A stretch of 64,000 nt of DNA, from contig JBOIDC010000006.1 of the NCBI GenBank assembly GCA_050740315.1, positions 1-64,000 of the forward strand. Reading direction: 5' to 3'. The stretch comes from JACCYU01 sp050740315 (GTDB lineage: Bacteria; Pseudomonadota; Gammaproteobacteria; JACCYU01). This document shows, piece by piece, positions 25,445 to 35,179 of this stretch (the first letter of the stretch is position 1; every line of letters begins with the position of its first letter). The translations under genes were made by a program, and so were the position numbers. Under the pieces are notes generated by a model. That model was not told where the DNA came from. It searched no databases and worked only from the letters and a program-made list of their open reading frames with translations.

Positions 25445-26868
25445 GTGCCTTTCCTTCTGGAATCCATGGCGCGGCCGAGAAACCAGGCAACGAGGAGCAG
25501 AGCGCACACGAACGCAAGCCCGCCTACCACCCGTGGGGCCGTCTCGCCTCGCAGCGCATCGAGCGTAAACCAGGCGAGCAACAAGGCGATCACCACCGGA
25601 ATCAGGTAGCGTATAAACAGATCCCACCAGCGGCCGATGTAGATGTCGGCGCCGTAGTTGACTTCGAGCACACGCGCCTTAGTCGCTCCGAAGCGCCATC
25701 CAAGCACGAGCACGGTCAGAAGCGTCGCAAGTGGCAACACCCAGCTGCCGAAGATGAAATCCATCAACGCATTGAACGAGAGATCCAGCGCGCTCGGTAG
25801 TCCTAGCAACCATATTGCACCCATCACCCACACCACGGCCCGCCGCCGTGAGATCCCGGTCTCCTCCTTGAGGGCTGCGACCGGCACCTCGGTGATGGCG
25901 AAACCTGAGGTGAGGGCAGCGAATAGAAAACCGATGAAGAATAGCAGGCACCAGAAATAGCCGCCGGCCATCTCGGGAAAGATCTTGGGTAGCGCGAGAA
26001 ACACCAGCTCCGGCCCGGCCGCCGGATCTGCGCCGAAGGCGAACACCGTCGGCAACACCATCAATGCGGCCAGGAGCGACATGCTGGAATCGCCGACGGC
26101 GGTGAAGATGCCCGCGCCGAGCGGAATGTCCTCATCTGCCCGGAGGTAGCTGCCAAGGGTGAGCGCAATGCCCCAGCCGAGACCCGTGGAGAACAGCGCC
26201 TGGCCCAGTGCTGCAACCCAGAGCCCCGGCTTAAGCAACTGCACCCAATCGGGAGTGAACAGAAACGCCAGCCCCGCCTCACCGCCCGGCAGGGTCAACC
26301 CGCGCGCGGCCGCGATGGTCAGCGCCAGTATGAAACCAGGCACCATCAGCAGTGCAGCGCGCTCTATCCCCCTGACGATGCCGAAGTAAAGCGGCACAGC
26401 GCAAACGAGCACCGCGAGCGCATGGCTGCCCACCTTAAGCCAAGCGCTCACCCTGAAGCCCTGCCACGCCGACTCGGGATCGAAGCCGGCGTCGAAAAAG
26501 GTACCCGCCACGGCATGGGCGAAGTAATAAATGACCCAGCCGATGATCGGGAAGTAGTAGGTCATGAGTCCGAAGGTGCCGAGTGCCACGAGCACACCGG
26601 GCGCGGACCGACCACCCATGCGCCGAAACGCCCCCACCGTCGCGGAGCGGCTGAAGCGGCCCATCGCAGTCTCCCCCATTAGCCCGGGCACCGCGATCAG
26701 ATACACCATGATGATGTAGGCGAACAGGAATGCGCCGCCACCGTTGCTGCCCGCGAGATACGGAAAGCGCCAGATATTGCCGAGCCCCACCATGGCGCCG
26801 AGCATGGCGAACAGAAAGCCCACTCGCGAGACCCACACCTCACGCGGCGGCTGTGTGTGCCTTGTCAT
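25441..26868 (-). CDS. Sodium-dependent NSS (LeuT-family) transporter
   Basis: 475 residues with about 12 membrane segments. The first segment carries the LeuT sodium/substrate motif, LGAMVGLGNIWRFPYLAGSN then GGGAFLFAYII. Family members import amino acids or related small zwitterions with Na+. The sox operon lies on its downstream side on the other strand, so sarcosine or another methylated amino acid is a plausible but unproven cargo. Transcribed with the overlapping small membrane protein. Confidence 0.9.
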   Translation of the reverse strand: MTRHTQPPREVWVSRVGFLFAMLGAMVGLGNIWRFPYLAGSNGGGAFLFAYIIMVYLIAVPGLMGETAMGRFSRSATVGAFRRMGGRSAPGVLVALGTFGLMTYYFPIIGWVIYYFAHAVAGTFFDAGFDPESAWQGFRVSAWLKVGSHALAVLVCAVPLYFGIVRGIERAALLMVPGFILALTIAAARGLTLPGGEAGLAFLFTPDWVQLLKPGLWVAALGQALFSTGLGWGIALTLGSYLRADEDIPLGAGIFTAVGDSSMSLLAALMVLPTVFAFGADPAAGPELVFLALPKIFPEMAGGYFWCLLFFIGFLFAALTSGFAITEVPVAALKEETGISRRRAVVWVMGAIWLLGLPSALDLSFNALMDFIFGSWVLPLATLLTVLVLGWRFGATKARVLEVNYGADIYIGRWWDLFIRYLIPVVIALLLAWFTLDALRGETAPRVVGGLAFVCALLLVAWFLGRAMDSRRKGT

Positions 26869-26974
26869 GACATCCTATTAGCGCCCCCACACGCTTTGGA
26901 TGCAAGCGACCCATTACCGCTCGCGCGGCGTCGGCGCGACGCGCGGGATTCGGCTTTAGCTTTACACATGCCAA

Positions 26975-27130
26975 AAGATCGGGACAATGACGATCGAACC
27001 GATACTTCGACCCTAGATATCTGCGGATGTCCGCGCGGGCTTCGGCCACGGGTGTCGTAGGTCCTGAGAAAGATTTCCTCGTATTTGATCGTTCGCACAG
27101 CCGGCCCGACGAATACGTTGTCCATCCAAC
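26975..27130 (-). mobile_element. IS3-family transposase (OrfB) remnant
   Basis: On the minus strand, RWMDNVFV...RTIKYEEIFLRTYD continues in another frame as VAEARADIRRYLGSKYRFD. This matches the conserved end of the IS3 OrfB integrase core (DN-F-E..W..KYEE-YL..Y.....AR..I..Y...YN). Only about 50 codons remain, with a frameshift. It abuts the truncated cysteine synthase. Confidence 0.75.
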
Positions 27131-27146
27131 GCCCCCGGCTGCCCGC

Positions 27147-27812
27147 AACCGGAGCAACGAGCGGCTTGCTATTAGCCGCGCCTATGGCGCCGAGGTGCTC
27201 CAGGTCGGCCACTTCCACGTGGATGCCGCCCTAGAGAAGGCCAGAGAGTTCGGCCGGAGGCCGGGCTACTTCTGCCCTTCGCAGTTCGAGTCGGAGTGGA
27301 ACGTCGAGGAGAACCGCGAGGTCCTGGGCCCCGAGATCCTGGCCCAGCTCCCAGGGGTTCCGGACGCTCTGGTGATGGGCGTTGGCACGGGCGGCACCCT
27401 CGTAGGTGTCGGGCAGGCCTTCCGCGAAGTCAATCCTGAAGTAAAGCTCTTCGCCATAGAGCCTTCTGAGTCATCGACCATCTTATGCGGGGAGGTGGCC
27501 GAGCACCTCATCGAGGGCATCGCGGACGGCTTTGTGCCCGGCATCTTCGAGCGCCACCGCCAGCTAGTTGACATGACGCTCGCGGTTCGTTCGGAGGAGG
27601 CCGTGGAGAGCATGCGCCGCCTGGCCAAGCAGTACGGGCTCTTCGTCGGGCCGAGCAGCGGTGCGAACCTGATCGTCGCCAAAAAGATCATGGTGGCCTA
27701 CCCCGAGCTGAAAACGATAGTCACCCTCTTCTGCGACGAAGGCGAGAAATACATCCAGGAGCACTTCGCAAAGACTGATGAAGTGCGGTTGAACGCCGAG
27801 AAGTTCGCCTGA
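27147..27812 (+). pseudogene. Cysteine synthase-like PLP protein, N-terminally truncated
   Basis: Similarity starts at NERLAISRAYGAEVLQV and runs to the C-terminus with GVGTGGTLVGVGQAFREVNP, GIADGFVPGIF and GLFVGPSSGAN, all O-acetylserine sulfhydrylase/cystathionine beta-synthase motifs. About 100 N-terminal residues with the PLP lysine and its SxKDR surroundings are missing. The open frame extends back to 27027 but that part is the reverse of IS3 sequence. Probably cut by the insertion or a later deletion. Confidence 0.82.
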
Positions 27813-28101
27813 TTTTCTAATCTCCGGAACACACGTCCCCGTGACATCCAAGTAGCGATTGGCGACATTTTGTTTTCAGGCGCATCGCCGACGAAAGGCG
27901 AACTAGAAAAAGCCGCGTAAGTTTACGCGCTGCTGTGGTTATGACTCGAGCCGCACAACGGCGTCCTGTTCCATGGAAACTCGACTAGGCCTGTGTTAGC
28001 TCATGAAGATGAGCTTACCCGTGATTACAGTGGATAATCGGTGGCAAGCTCGCGGACCGATGCATACGCTGGCCGGGCCGGTGGAACCCGGCGCCCTTTT
28101 C

Positions 28102-28884
28102 TCAGAATGTACGAGATAGCGTGAAGACAGCCCCTGGAGTGCAGACACTGGTGGTTCCATAGTACGGCGCACCGTACTCGTCCTCACAATCGCTGCTGGT
28201 GTCGTGGTAGGTCAGATCGAAGGTGAAGCTTTGAATGACCTTTGAGACACCTACTTGATAGTGCGTATAAGAAAACCCGTTTGGCCTACCAACAAGCGCA
28301 CCAAGCGCGCCGCCCGACACGTCCAAACGCCCAAACCCGAAGCTCAGTCCGATCTCCGCCGGCAGCACCAAATCCAGTGTTCCAAGGACGTAGTTGCTAT
28401 CGCCGTCTTGCCCGTTTGTAGTCGGGCGAGTAGTTATAACCCACGCCAACCGTGGGCGTTAGTGGGATGGCTTCGACGGTGTGACTCAACCCCACGTGCG
28501 CTTCGAAATAGTCTAGTTCGAACCCCGGATCCTGGGCCCCAGGAAAGGTGTAATAGAGCGCTAATCGATAGGGCCTAAGGCGTTTGCGTAACCGCCGTAG
28601 TAATCGATTTCGAACTCGCTTTCGGTGCCGAAGCCATCCCAGTTCGACGCCCAGGCGCCGACATAGGCGCCGCTCGGATGCGCGTAGTCGAAGCTGCCCT
28701 GAACGGCGGGATCCTCGTCCGTGAATGAGACGCCCCGAAAGACATAATCGGTCGTGAAGTAAAGGGTGCTGCTGAAGTTCTCGGCCGCGAAAAAACCGCC
28801 GTCCTCCTGTGCAAGTGCGAAACCATTTGCTGTAAGCCCGGAAAGCCCAAGGGCAGCTGCAGCTACTCTTCGTGTGATGCTCAT
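28102..28884 (-). pseudogene. TorF-like porin, second copy, frameshifted
   Basis: The start at 28884 gives a signal peptide and NFSSTLYFTTDYVFRGVSFT, as in the intact copy at 13218-14009. After EIDYYGGYANALG about 10 bases are lost relative to that copy and the frame runs into TAG near 28562. The next piece (ALYYTFPGAQDPGFELDYFE...GVGYNYSPDY) is in a second frame. One extra A near 28423 then moves to a third frame, which ends DYHDTSSDCEDEYG-like and FTLSRTF. Three pieces are recognisable, none complete. Confidence 0.9.
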
Positions 28885-29222
28885 GATCCTTTTACTCCTC
28901 GGGTTTTGATGTCGTTTTCGAGTAGGGAAGACTTACGCACAATCCCCTTAAGACGGCGCACGCCGCCACCGGCGACAGCGATGATGATTCGATAACGGAA
29001 TGGGTCGCCAGCCGAAGACGCACCAACGCACGCTCATAAGTGTCCCGTTCAGGCCTAATCCTCCGTGGCCTTGAAGCGCGTAATCAATTCCTCAAGCGGA
29101 TTAATACATTATAGTGCAATCTGCCGCACACAGTAGTCTGATCTGGATCCATTCTCGTAGGCGAGGTTTAGCAGCGGTTCGTTAAATACCGATTTCCATT
29201 CCGTTAGGTCCATCTGAAAGGG
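28885..29222. other. Intergenic stretch between AraC gene and porin copy
   Basis: No supported gene. Would hold the promoter of the decayed porin; nothing specific recognised. Confidence 0.45.
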
Positions 29223-30176
29223 TCACCCTCTCTTTCGCCATATCCCCGGCGACATCGCAAACTCCCGCTTGAACGCCCGCGCGAACGCGGCCTCCGATTC
29301 GTAACCCACATCCGCTGCGGTCTGCGCGACCGACCGATGAGCCTCGCGCAGGCGTTGTGCGGCCACCTGCATGCGCCAGGTCGTCAGGTATTTCATTGGC
29401 GGTACGCCGATCAGCGCGGTAAAGCGCTCTGCGAAGGCCGAGCGTGACAGAAAGACCTCACGCGCGAGGGTCTCTGTGGTCCACGCACGCGCGAGCTCGG
29501 CGTGCAGCAAGGCCAAGGCCCGCCCGACCACTGGGTCGCGCAAGCCGGCGAGCCAGCCTGTACGGTCTGCGGGCAGCGTCTCGACGTAGTGTCGCACGGC
29601 TTCGACGAACAACAGTTCCGAGAGCTTGGCCAGCGCGATGGCGGAGCCAGCGCGCGTGGCGGCGAGTTCCTCCGCGGCGTAACGGAACGAGCTGGCAACC
29701 CACTCGCATGCGGGCTTGCCATTTAGATCAAGGGTCAGCATTGGCGGCAGCGCATCGATCAGCGGATGCTGCCGCGCGTCAGTGCCGACAAAGCCGCAGA
29801 CGATGTGAGTCGTTTCTCCACCACCACCATACCGAATGCGCGCCAGACCGCCATCGGGATCAGCCTGTATCAGATGGTCGCCGCTGACAGCCGGCAGCCC
29901 AGTTTCGCTCGCGAGTGTGTGCTCGTCGTTGCGCGGCAGCAGGACGACTGCGCCGCTCTTGAGTTCGATCGGCGGCTCGCCGGCGACTTGCAGGAGCAGC
30001 AGCCGGCCGGCGACAACGTAGTGAAACGCAATCACGCGCGCAGGCTCGGCCATGACCATGCGGCAATCCTCGGGCCCGACTTTGGCGGTAATGCACCAAG
30101 GCGCAGAAAACTCCGCGTGGAGAAACACGCCGCCGGAGAGTCTGACGACGCGCAAGAGATCAGACAGGGCATCCAT
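29223..30176 (-). CDS. AraC-family regulator with cupin_6-type sensor (intact copy)
   Basis: 317 residues from MDALSDLLRVVRLSGGVFLH. The N-terminal cupin-like domain includes FHYVVAGRLLLLQV, LLPRNDEHTLAS and ADPDGGLARIRYGGGGETTHIVCGF. The C-terminal AraC domain has TETLAREVFLSRSAFAERFT and a second helix-turn-helix, RSVAQTAADVGYESEAAFAR. Regulators of this type often control a neighbouring reductase or porin gene. Here the adjacent same-strand porin is broken, while a broken copy of this regulator lies beside the intact porin at 13.2 kb. Confidence 0.9.
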   Translation of the reverse strand: MDALSDLLRVVRLSGGVFLHAEFSAPWCITAKVGPEDCRMVMAEPARVIAFHYVVAGRLLLLQVAGEPPIELKSGAVVLLPRNDEHTLASETGLPAVSGDHLIQADPDGGLARIRYGGGGETTHIVCGFVGTDARQHPLIDALPPMLTLDLNGKPACEWVASSFRYAAEELAATRAGSAIALAKLSELLFVEAVRHYVETLPADRTGWLAGLRDPVVGRALALLHAELARAWTTETLAREVFLSRSAFAERFTALIGVPPMKYLTTWRMQVAAQRLREAHRSVAQTAADVGYESEAAFARAFKREFAMSPGIWRKRG

Positions 30177-30340
30177 GATTTTTGAATCCAAGCTCCGGCG
30201 GATCGAGCAAGTCTTTCGGCGCAATGGTCATTCGCACAATACCTTGAGCGCGCTACAGTCGCACCCAGGTTTGCGGTGCCGATGCCGGCCTAGGCCACGG
30301 TGCTTCGCCTTCATTATCAATCTGCCACCGGAGAAAAGCG

Positions 30341-31723
30341 ATGAAAGATTCTGTCGGATACGAAGTCACGGGAGCGAGCGCACGAGGCTTAAGCGCGCTC
30401 GAACAAGGGTTGCACGAACTGCGCTGCTTCATCGGCGACCCGGTCGCCACGGTCGAGCGCGCGCTTGAGGACAGCCCGGAACTCGTGATGGGCTATGTCC
30501 TGAAAGCCTATCTCCATCTGCTGGGAACAGAACCCGGCGGGCTGCCGGTGGCACGCAGCGCATATGAAACCGCGCAGTCACTTCCCGCCAACGATCGCGA
30601 GCGCCGTCACGTGCAAGCGATTGGGCAACTCGCCGAGGGGGGTTGGCGCGCTGCCGGCCGGGCGCTCGAGGACCTCAGCGTTGAGTACCCACGCGACGCG
30701 CTTGCGCTCCAGGTGGGGCACCAGATCGACTTTTTCACGGGTGATTCGCGCATGCTGCGCGACCGGATCGCGCGGGTGCTGCCGACCTGGGACAGAAGCA
30801 TTCCCGGTTACCACGCGGTGCTCGGCATGCATGCCTTCGGCCTGGAGGAGACCGCCGACTACGCGCGCGCCGAAGCGCAGGGCCGGCTGAGCGTGGAGCT
30901 GGAGCCGCGCGACGGTTGGGGCCAACACGCCGTCGCGCACGTGATGGAAATGCAGGGCCGTCGCCGCGAGGGCATCGCTTGGATGCGCGCCAATCCCGAT
31001 GCCTGGTCACGCGACAATTTCTTCGCCGTGCATAACTGGTGGCATCTGGCGCTCTTTCATCTCGGTTTGGATGAAGTGGAAGAAGTGCTGGCGCTATTCG
31101 ACGGCCCGATCTACGGCAAGGTCTCTAACGTGGTTCTCGAGATGGTCGACGCCTCGGCGTTGCTCTGGCGGCTGCATCTACGAGGCGTGGAGATCGGCAA
31201 CCGCTGGAACGCCATTGCGGACAATTGGGCACCCGTTGCAACTGCCCGGAACTACGCCTTCAACGACATGCACGCGATAATGGCTTTCGCGGGCGCGGGT
31301 CGGAGCAGCGCCGCCGAAGCGGTGCTCGAAGCGCAGCGGGCTGCGATGGATGCTGAGGGCGACAATGCGACGTTCACGCGCGAAGTGGGCTACGCCGCTA
31401 CGCAGGCGATCAAGGCCTTCGGTGACGGCAATTACGCCGAGACCGTTCGGCTGCTACGGCCTGTTCGGAATTACGCCCACCGCTTTGGCGGCAGTCACGC
31501 TCAGCGTGACGTGATCGATCTCACGCTCATCGAGGCGGCGTCGCGCGCGGGTCAGGATCGGCTGGCTGCGGCGCTCGTCACGGAACGTGCAAGCGCACAC
31601 GGAAGCCCGCTGACGTGGCTGAAGGACGCAGATGCCAACGGACAGGCCGCGGGCTTGGAACGCGACGAGCCGGAATGGCCGTCGATATCCCACGGAGAGC
31701 CAGGTGTGCAGACGGCAGCATGA
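30341..31723 (+). CDS. TTC38-like tetratricopeptide protein
   Basis: 460 residues, all helical, matching the tetratricopeptide repeat 38 family: YLHLLGTEPGGLPVARSAYE, PGYHAVLGMHAFGLEE, GWGQHAVAHVMEMQGRRREG, FFAVHNWWHLALFHLGLDE, VNNA-like NYAFNDMHAIMAFAGAG. No signal peptide. GGAGAAAAGCG precedes the ATG. Function of the family in bacteria is not known to me; these genes are common in marine and host-associated bacteria. Confidence 0.85.
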   Translation: MKDSVGYEVTGASARGLSALEQGLHELRCFIGDPVATVERALEDSPELVMGYVLKAYLHLLGTEPGGLPVARSAYETAQSLPANDRERRHVQAIGQLAEGGWRAAGRALEDLSVEYPRDALALQVGHQIDFFTGDSRMLRDRIARVLPTWDRSIPGYHAVLGMHAFGLEETADYARAEAQGRLSVELEPRDGWGQHAVAHVMEMQGRRREGIAWMRANPDAWSRDNFFAVHNWWHLALFHLGLDEVEEVLALFDGPIYGKVSNVVLEMVDASALLWRLHLRGVEIGNRWNAIADNWAPVATARNYAFNDMHAIMAFAGAGRSSAAEAVLEAQRAAMDAEGDNATFTREVGYAATQAIKAFGDGNYAETVRLLRPVRNYAHRFGGSHAQRDVIDLTLIEAASRAGQDRLAAALVTERASAHGSPLTWLKDADANGQAAGLERDEPEWPSISHGEPGVQTAA

Positions 31724-31798
31724 ACGTGTGTGAAAAAAGATCAGCGCGCGACCAGCCCAACAACGTTCAGATTACAAGTGCCAGACGGAGTAAGAGCG

Positions 31799-32215
31799 AT
31801 GAAGAGACTAGCCATAGTCATTCGAGATGATGGATACGACAAGATACTCACTCCACTTACCTTTGCCTACGTGTTAGCGAAACAAGGCGCGGAGGTGGAT
31901 ATTCTGTTTGTACTCTGGGCTGTTCGCGCGCTTACGCCATCAGGATTGCGATCACTCAGGATCGACGGACACCACGCCGCAGCGGAAGAATGGCTGCGGG
32001 AAAAGCTGGCGCGTGACGGCGATCCGGTAGAAGTATACGACTTCATCAAGATGCTACGAGAGACGGGGAATGTTCGTTTCTACGGGTGTCGTCTTGCGGC
32101 TGCCACGTTCGAGGTCGAGGCAAAAGACCTTATTCCCGAGGCGGAAGGCATCGTGGACTCAGCCTGGTTCTTGAATGAAAAAGCCGCAAAGGCGGATCAT
32201 TGCCAGTATTTCTGA
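31799..32215 (+). CDS. DsrE/DsrF-like sulfur-carrier-fold protein
   Basis: 138 residues starting MKRLAIVIRDDGYDKILTPL, with ILFVLWAVRALTPSGLRSL and a Cys in FYGCRLAAATFEVE, then GIVDSAWFLNEKAAKADHCQ. This is the DsrE/DsrF/DrsH-like (YchN) fold. The conserved Cys in YGC could carry a persulfide. GGAG 8 bases before the ATG supports this start. Partners not evident; it is directly followed by an SDR fragment. Confidence 0.82.
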   Translation: MKRLAIVIRDDGYDKILTPLTFAYVLAKQGAEVDILFVLWAVRALTPSGLRSLRIDGHHAAAEEWLREKLARDGDPVEVYDFIKMLRETGNVRFYGCRLAAATFEVEAKDLIPEAEGIVDSAWFLNEKAAKADHCQYF

Positions 32216-32224
32216 GATAGAAGA

Positions 32225-32414
32225 ATTTCGGAATGGGAACGGCTGGACGCCCATGAGGCGCCTGACTGCACCCAAGTACGTGGGTAACGCAGTCGTTTAT
32301 CTGGCAAGCGAGTTGGAGAGCTTCGTGACCGGTCAGTTGCTGAACGTCGATGGCGGATTGTCGATCATGAACTCGCAATCCCCGTTAGCTGTACAGCGGC
32401 CACAGGCTGCTTGA
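32225..32414 (+). pseudogene. C-terminal fragment of a short-chain dehydrogenase
   Basis: GWTPMRRLTAPKYVGNAVVY followed by LASELESFVTGQLLNVDGGL is the C-terminal block of classical SDR proteins (…D-VA-AV-FLAS….S-ITGQ-L-VDGG). The Rossmann and catalytic YxxxK parts are absent, so it is a remnant. Confidence 0.82.
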
Positions 32415-32475
32415 GCAAGAAGCGATAGAAGAGAACCATGCCGGGCCGCGTCGCTCGCGGCGCGTTCCGGAAGCA

Positions 32476-33486
32476 TCACATCCGAACCGCGCTGGAGTTC
32501 GTCGCCCGCGAGTGCGATCTCTTATCCATCTCCGCTGCTGCTACACATCCGGCAATATCGAAGATATCCGCCACCACGCCATAGCGCGCGATGTTGAATA
32601 TCGAGGCTTCGGCGTCGGTGTTCACGGCGATGATGTTGGGCACGTGCTTCATGCCGGCCATGTGCTGCACCGAGCCCGAGATGCCCATCGCCAGATAAAC
32701 CTTGCAGTTGGCGACGGTCTTGCCGGACTGGCCCACCTGGCGCGATTTCGGCAGCCAGCCATTGTCCGCGATAGGACGCGAACAGCCGAGCGTGAACCCC
32801 ATCAGATCCGCCAGTTCCTGAAACTCCTCGACGTTTTCCTCCTCGCCGATGCCGCGCCCGATGGACAGCATGAATTCAGCCTGCGAGATGTCCACGTCGC
32901 CGCCGGTTTCGGGTTCGATGTAACCGATGTGCGTGGTGCGGGCTGTGGTCTGCGGCGCATCAAAGCGCGTAACCCGCGGGCTGCCCGTTCCTTCCGCCGC
33001 CTCGAACGTGTTGGCGCGCACCGTGAGGATGACCGTCTCCTTGCCCGGGAAATCGACTTCCATGTGCAGCTTCTCGGCATACGCCGCGCGCGTGGCGACC
33101 AATTGATCGTCTTCATAGCGCACGGCGAACACGTCGGTCACGCACCCCAGCCGTCCGCGCGCCGCGACCACCGGCGCGTAGCCCCAGGCATCGACGCTGT
33201 GCGGGATCAGAACCACGCTTGGTCTGCGTTCGCGGATTACTGCTTCCAGTGCGGCCTCGTAAATATCGGATTGAAAATCTTCCGTCGGCACGGCCGCCGC
33301 AATGACCTCATCGACACCGTCGACGCTCACCTGCCCCACGTACCGATCCGGGTCTTGCGCCATCACCAGCACCGCGACCGGCTGATCTTTCCCCGCCTTG
33401 AGCCGACTGGCCGCGGTGACCGTCTCCAGGCTCGCCGCGCTCAATGTCCCTTGTCGATGTTCCGCTACCACCAGTATTCCGCTCAT
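32476..33486 (-). CDS. etfA: Electron transfer flavoprotein alpha subunit
   Basis: 336 residues. The C-terminal FAD-binding part has LGCSRPIADNGWLPKSRQVG, QSGKTV, GISGSVQHMAGM and INTDAEA-like VNTDAEASIFNIARYG. ETF carries electrons from primary dehydrogenases, here most likely from the TMADH encoded upstream, to a membrane oxidoreductase. The ATG at 33486 lies just beyond the etfB stop; a GTG at 33492 overlaps it. It is the last gene of the unit. Confidence 0.93.
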   Translation of the reverse strand: MSGILVVAEHRQGTLSAASLETVTAASRLKAGKDQPVAVLVMAQDPDRYVGQVSVDGVDEVIAAAVPTEDFQSDIYEAALEAVIRERRPSVVLIPHSVDAWGYAPVVAARGRLGCVTDVFAVRYEDDQLVATRAAYAEKLHMEVDFPGKETVILTVRANTFEAAEGTGSPRVTRFDAPQTTARTTHIGYIEPETGGDVDISQAEFMLSIGRGIGEEENVEEFQELADLMGFTLGCSRPIADNGWLPKSRQVGQSGKTVANCKVYLAMGISGSVQHMAGMKHVPNIIAVNTDAEASIFNIARYGVVADIFDIAGCVAAAEMDKRSHSRATNSSAVRM

Positions 33487-33488
33487 GG

Positions 33489-34105
33489 TCACGCGCCTCG
33501 TAATTCTTTGATGATTTCGGCCACACGCGCCGCCTGTTCGGCGGGCGTGCCCTCGATCAGCTCGGCCTGACCTTTCTCAGGCATCAGCATGCGCCTGACC
33601 CTGAACAGCGAACCCCGCTCGCCGACCTCCTCGTCGCTCAAACCGAGACCGCGGGGCGACAACACCTCGATGGGCTTGGCCCTGGCCTGCTTGATGCCGC
33701 GCAGCGACGCGTAGCGCGGGGTGTTGATGCCGAGCTGAATGGTGAGCACGGCAGGACACTCCACGGCAAGTTCCTCCTCGAGACCGCCTTCCAGTTCGCG
33801 ACGCAGCTTCGCCGTGGTATCGCCGGGCTTGCAGTCGAGCTTCGACACCACCGCGACGTGTGGCCAGCCGAGTTCCGCCGCGATGCTGACGCCGGTCTGC
33901 GAGAACGAGTGATCGGCGGCCAGCGTGCCGGCGAACACCAGGTCCGCGCGCTCTTTCTCCACGACCTTGGCGAGCACGCGCGCGGTCGCGGCCGGATCGG
34001 AACCGGTCAGCGCCGCGTCCCAGACGCGTATGCCCCGCTCGCCGCCTTTGGCCAGACAGCGGCGCAGCCCGTCATCGGCCTCCTCCGGCCCGACGTGTAT
34101 GGGTA
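33489..34105 (-). pseudogene. etfB: Electron transfer flavoprotein beta subunit, 5'-truncated
   Basis: Readable from HVGPEEADDGLRRCLAKGGE through VWDAALTGSDPAATARVLAK, FAGTLAADHSFSQTGVSIAA and KARAKPIEVLSPRGLGLS, so the C-terminal two thirds of EtfB is present. The first 60-65 residues are missing. An in-frame TAG sits at 34113-34115 and no usable start codon occurs before the GTG at 33977. The upstream leucine-rich-variant gene runs into this region in another frame. Either etfB is inactive here or a deletion or misassembly removed its start. Confidence 0.85.
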
Positions 34106-35175
34106 TCCGTCGCTAACGTTTCGATCGCGGCATCCGGCGCGTCGGGTCGCAGCGCGACGCCGGCGCGCACCCACGGTTGGGAATCCCGCGCGAGCCGACA
34201 AAGCAGCTCCGCCGGGCAGGCGGCGTTGCGCGTCACGCCGCGGCGCACCGCGGGCGCAGCATCGACCACCAGCCGCCGCAGCATCCGCTCCGACAAATGC
34301 GCATTGCGGGCCACCCAGCGCCGCACCCACTCGTCCGGGTCGCTGGCCAGCCGCTCGAAGGTCGCGGGAGCCAGACCCTCACGCCGCGCCTCCATGCGCC
34401 GCACACGCGCAGACGGATCATCACGCAGATCATCGAGCTGGGCATCCGGCAAGCTCAGATTGCACACGGCCGCGGCGCGCACCTGCGACGCCTCGTCGCT
34501 CAAAAAGCGTGTCAGCGTGTCGGTGGAAACCGGCCAGCTTTCTGCGTATCAGAACCTCCGGACTGCGCGCGGCCTGCGCTTGGATGTCGCTCGGACAATG
34601 ACGGTGCGCCGCCACTTCCGCGCGCAGATACAAGTCGTCCCTTTTCCACAAGCGGCGCAATAACTCGCCGTCCGCGTGCGGGTTTCGCGCGATACCCTTG
34701 AGCGCCGTGATCGTCGCCTCTCGCGAAAGCGCGCGCAGCATGGTCAGGCCGGTTCGCGGATTCAAACACAGTGCGTGGCGCAGATCCGCGCAGCTCCGCC
34801 ATGGAAGAGATTCCAGCAGCGTTTGCGTCGCGTTGCGGTGGCTGGCGACCGCACACAGCGCCGCGTGTGAGCCGTTGAAGTCAACAGCCTTGCGAGCACC
34901 GTCGCCGGCGTCGCCGGATGCCTCGCGACGCGCGCGCGTATCCTTGGATTCGTGTCCGTCGCCAGCGCTTCCAGGAGGGAACGCGGCGTGTAAGCGGCGC
35001 TGGCGAACTGCCGCTTGAGCTTTTGCGTGGCCAGCGCGAGCGACTCCAGTCCGCAGCGCGTGGCACCCCTGGCGAACGGGTGTAATGCGGCGGCGAGGTA
35101 CGGATCGCCCCGCGCCAGGGCCAAATCCAGCAGTGAACGCACAGAATCGGCGACGTTGGGCGCGGACACATACAT
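34106..35175 (-). pseudogene. Leucine-rich-variant (LRV/HEAT-like) repeat protein, frameshifted
   Basis: Repeats such as LATDTNPRIRARVARHPATP, ALKGIARNPHADGELLRRLW, and ASDPDEWVRRWVARNAHLSE are leucine-rich-variant type. They are spread over three frames: 35175 to about 34880, then to about 34500, then to 34106. The first shift is near 34880; the second is at a run of five T (34503-34507 region). The 3' end is joined out of frame to the truncated etfB. The first ATG lies 4 bases after the stop of the Fe-S oxidoreductase gene, so it was in the same operon. Confidence 0.82.
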
Positions 35176-35179
35176 CAGT

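Noticed and set aside
28018..28110. Possible terminator hairpin downstream of the porin copies
   Set aside because: Sequence is related between the two porin loci but no clean GC stem with T-run could be drawn.
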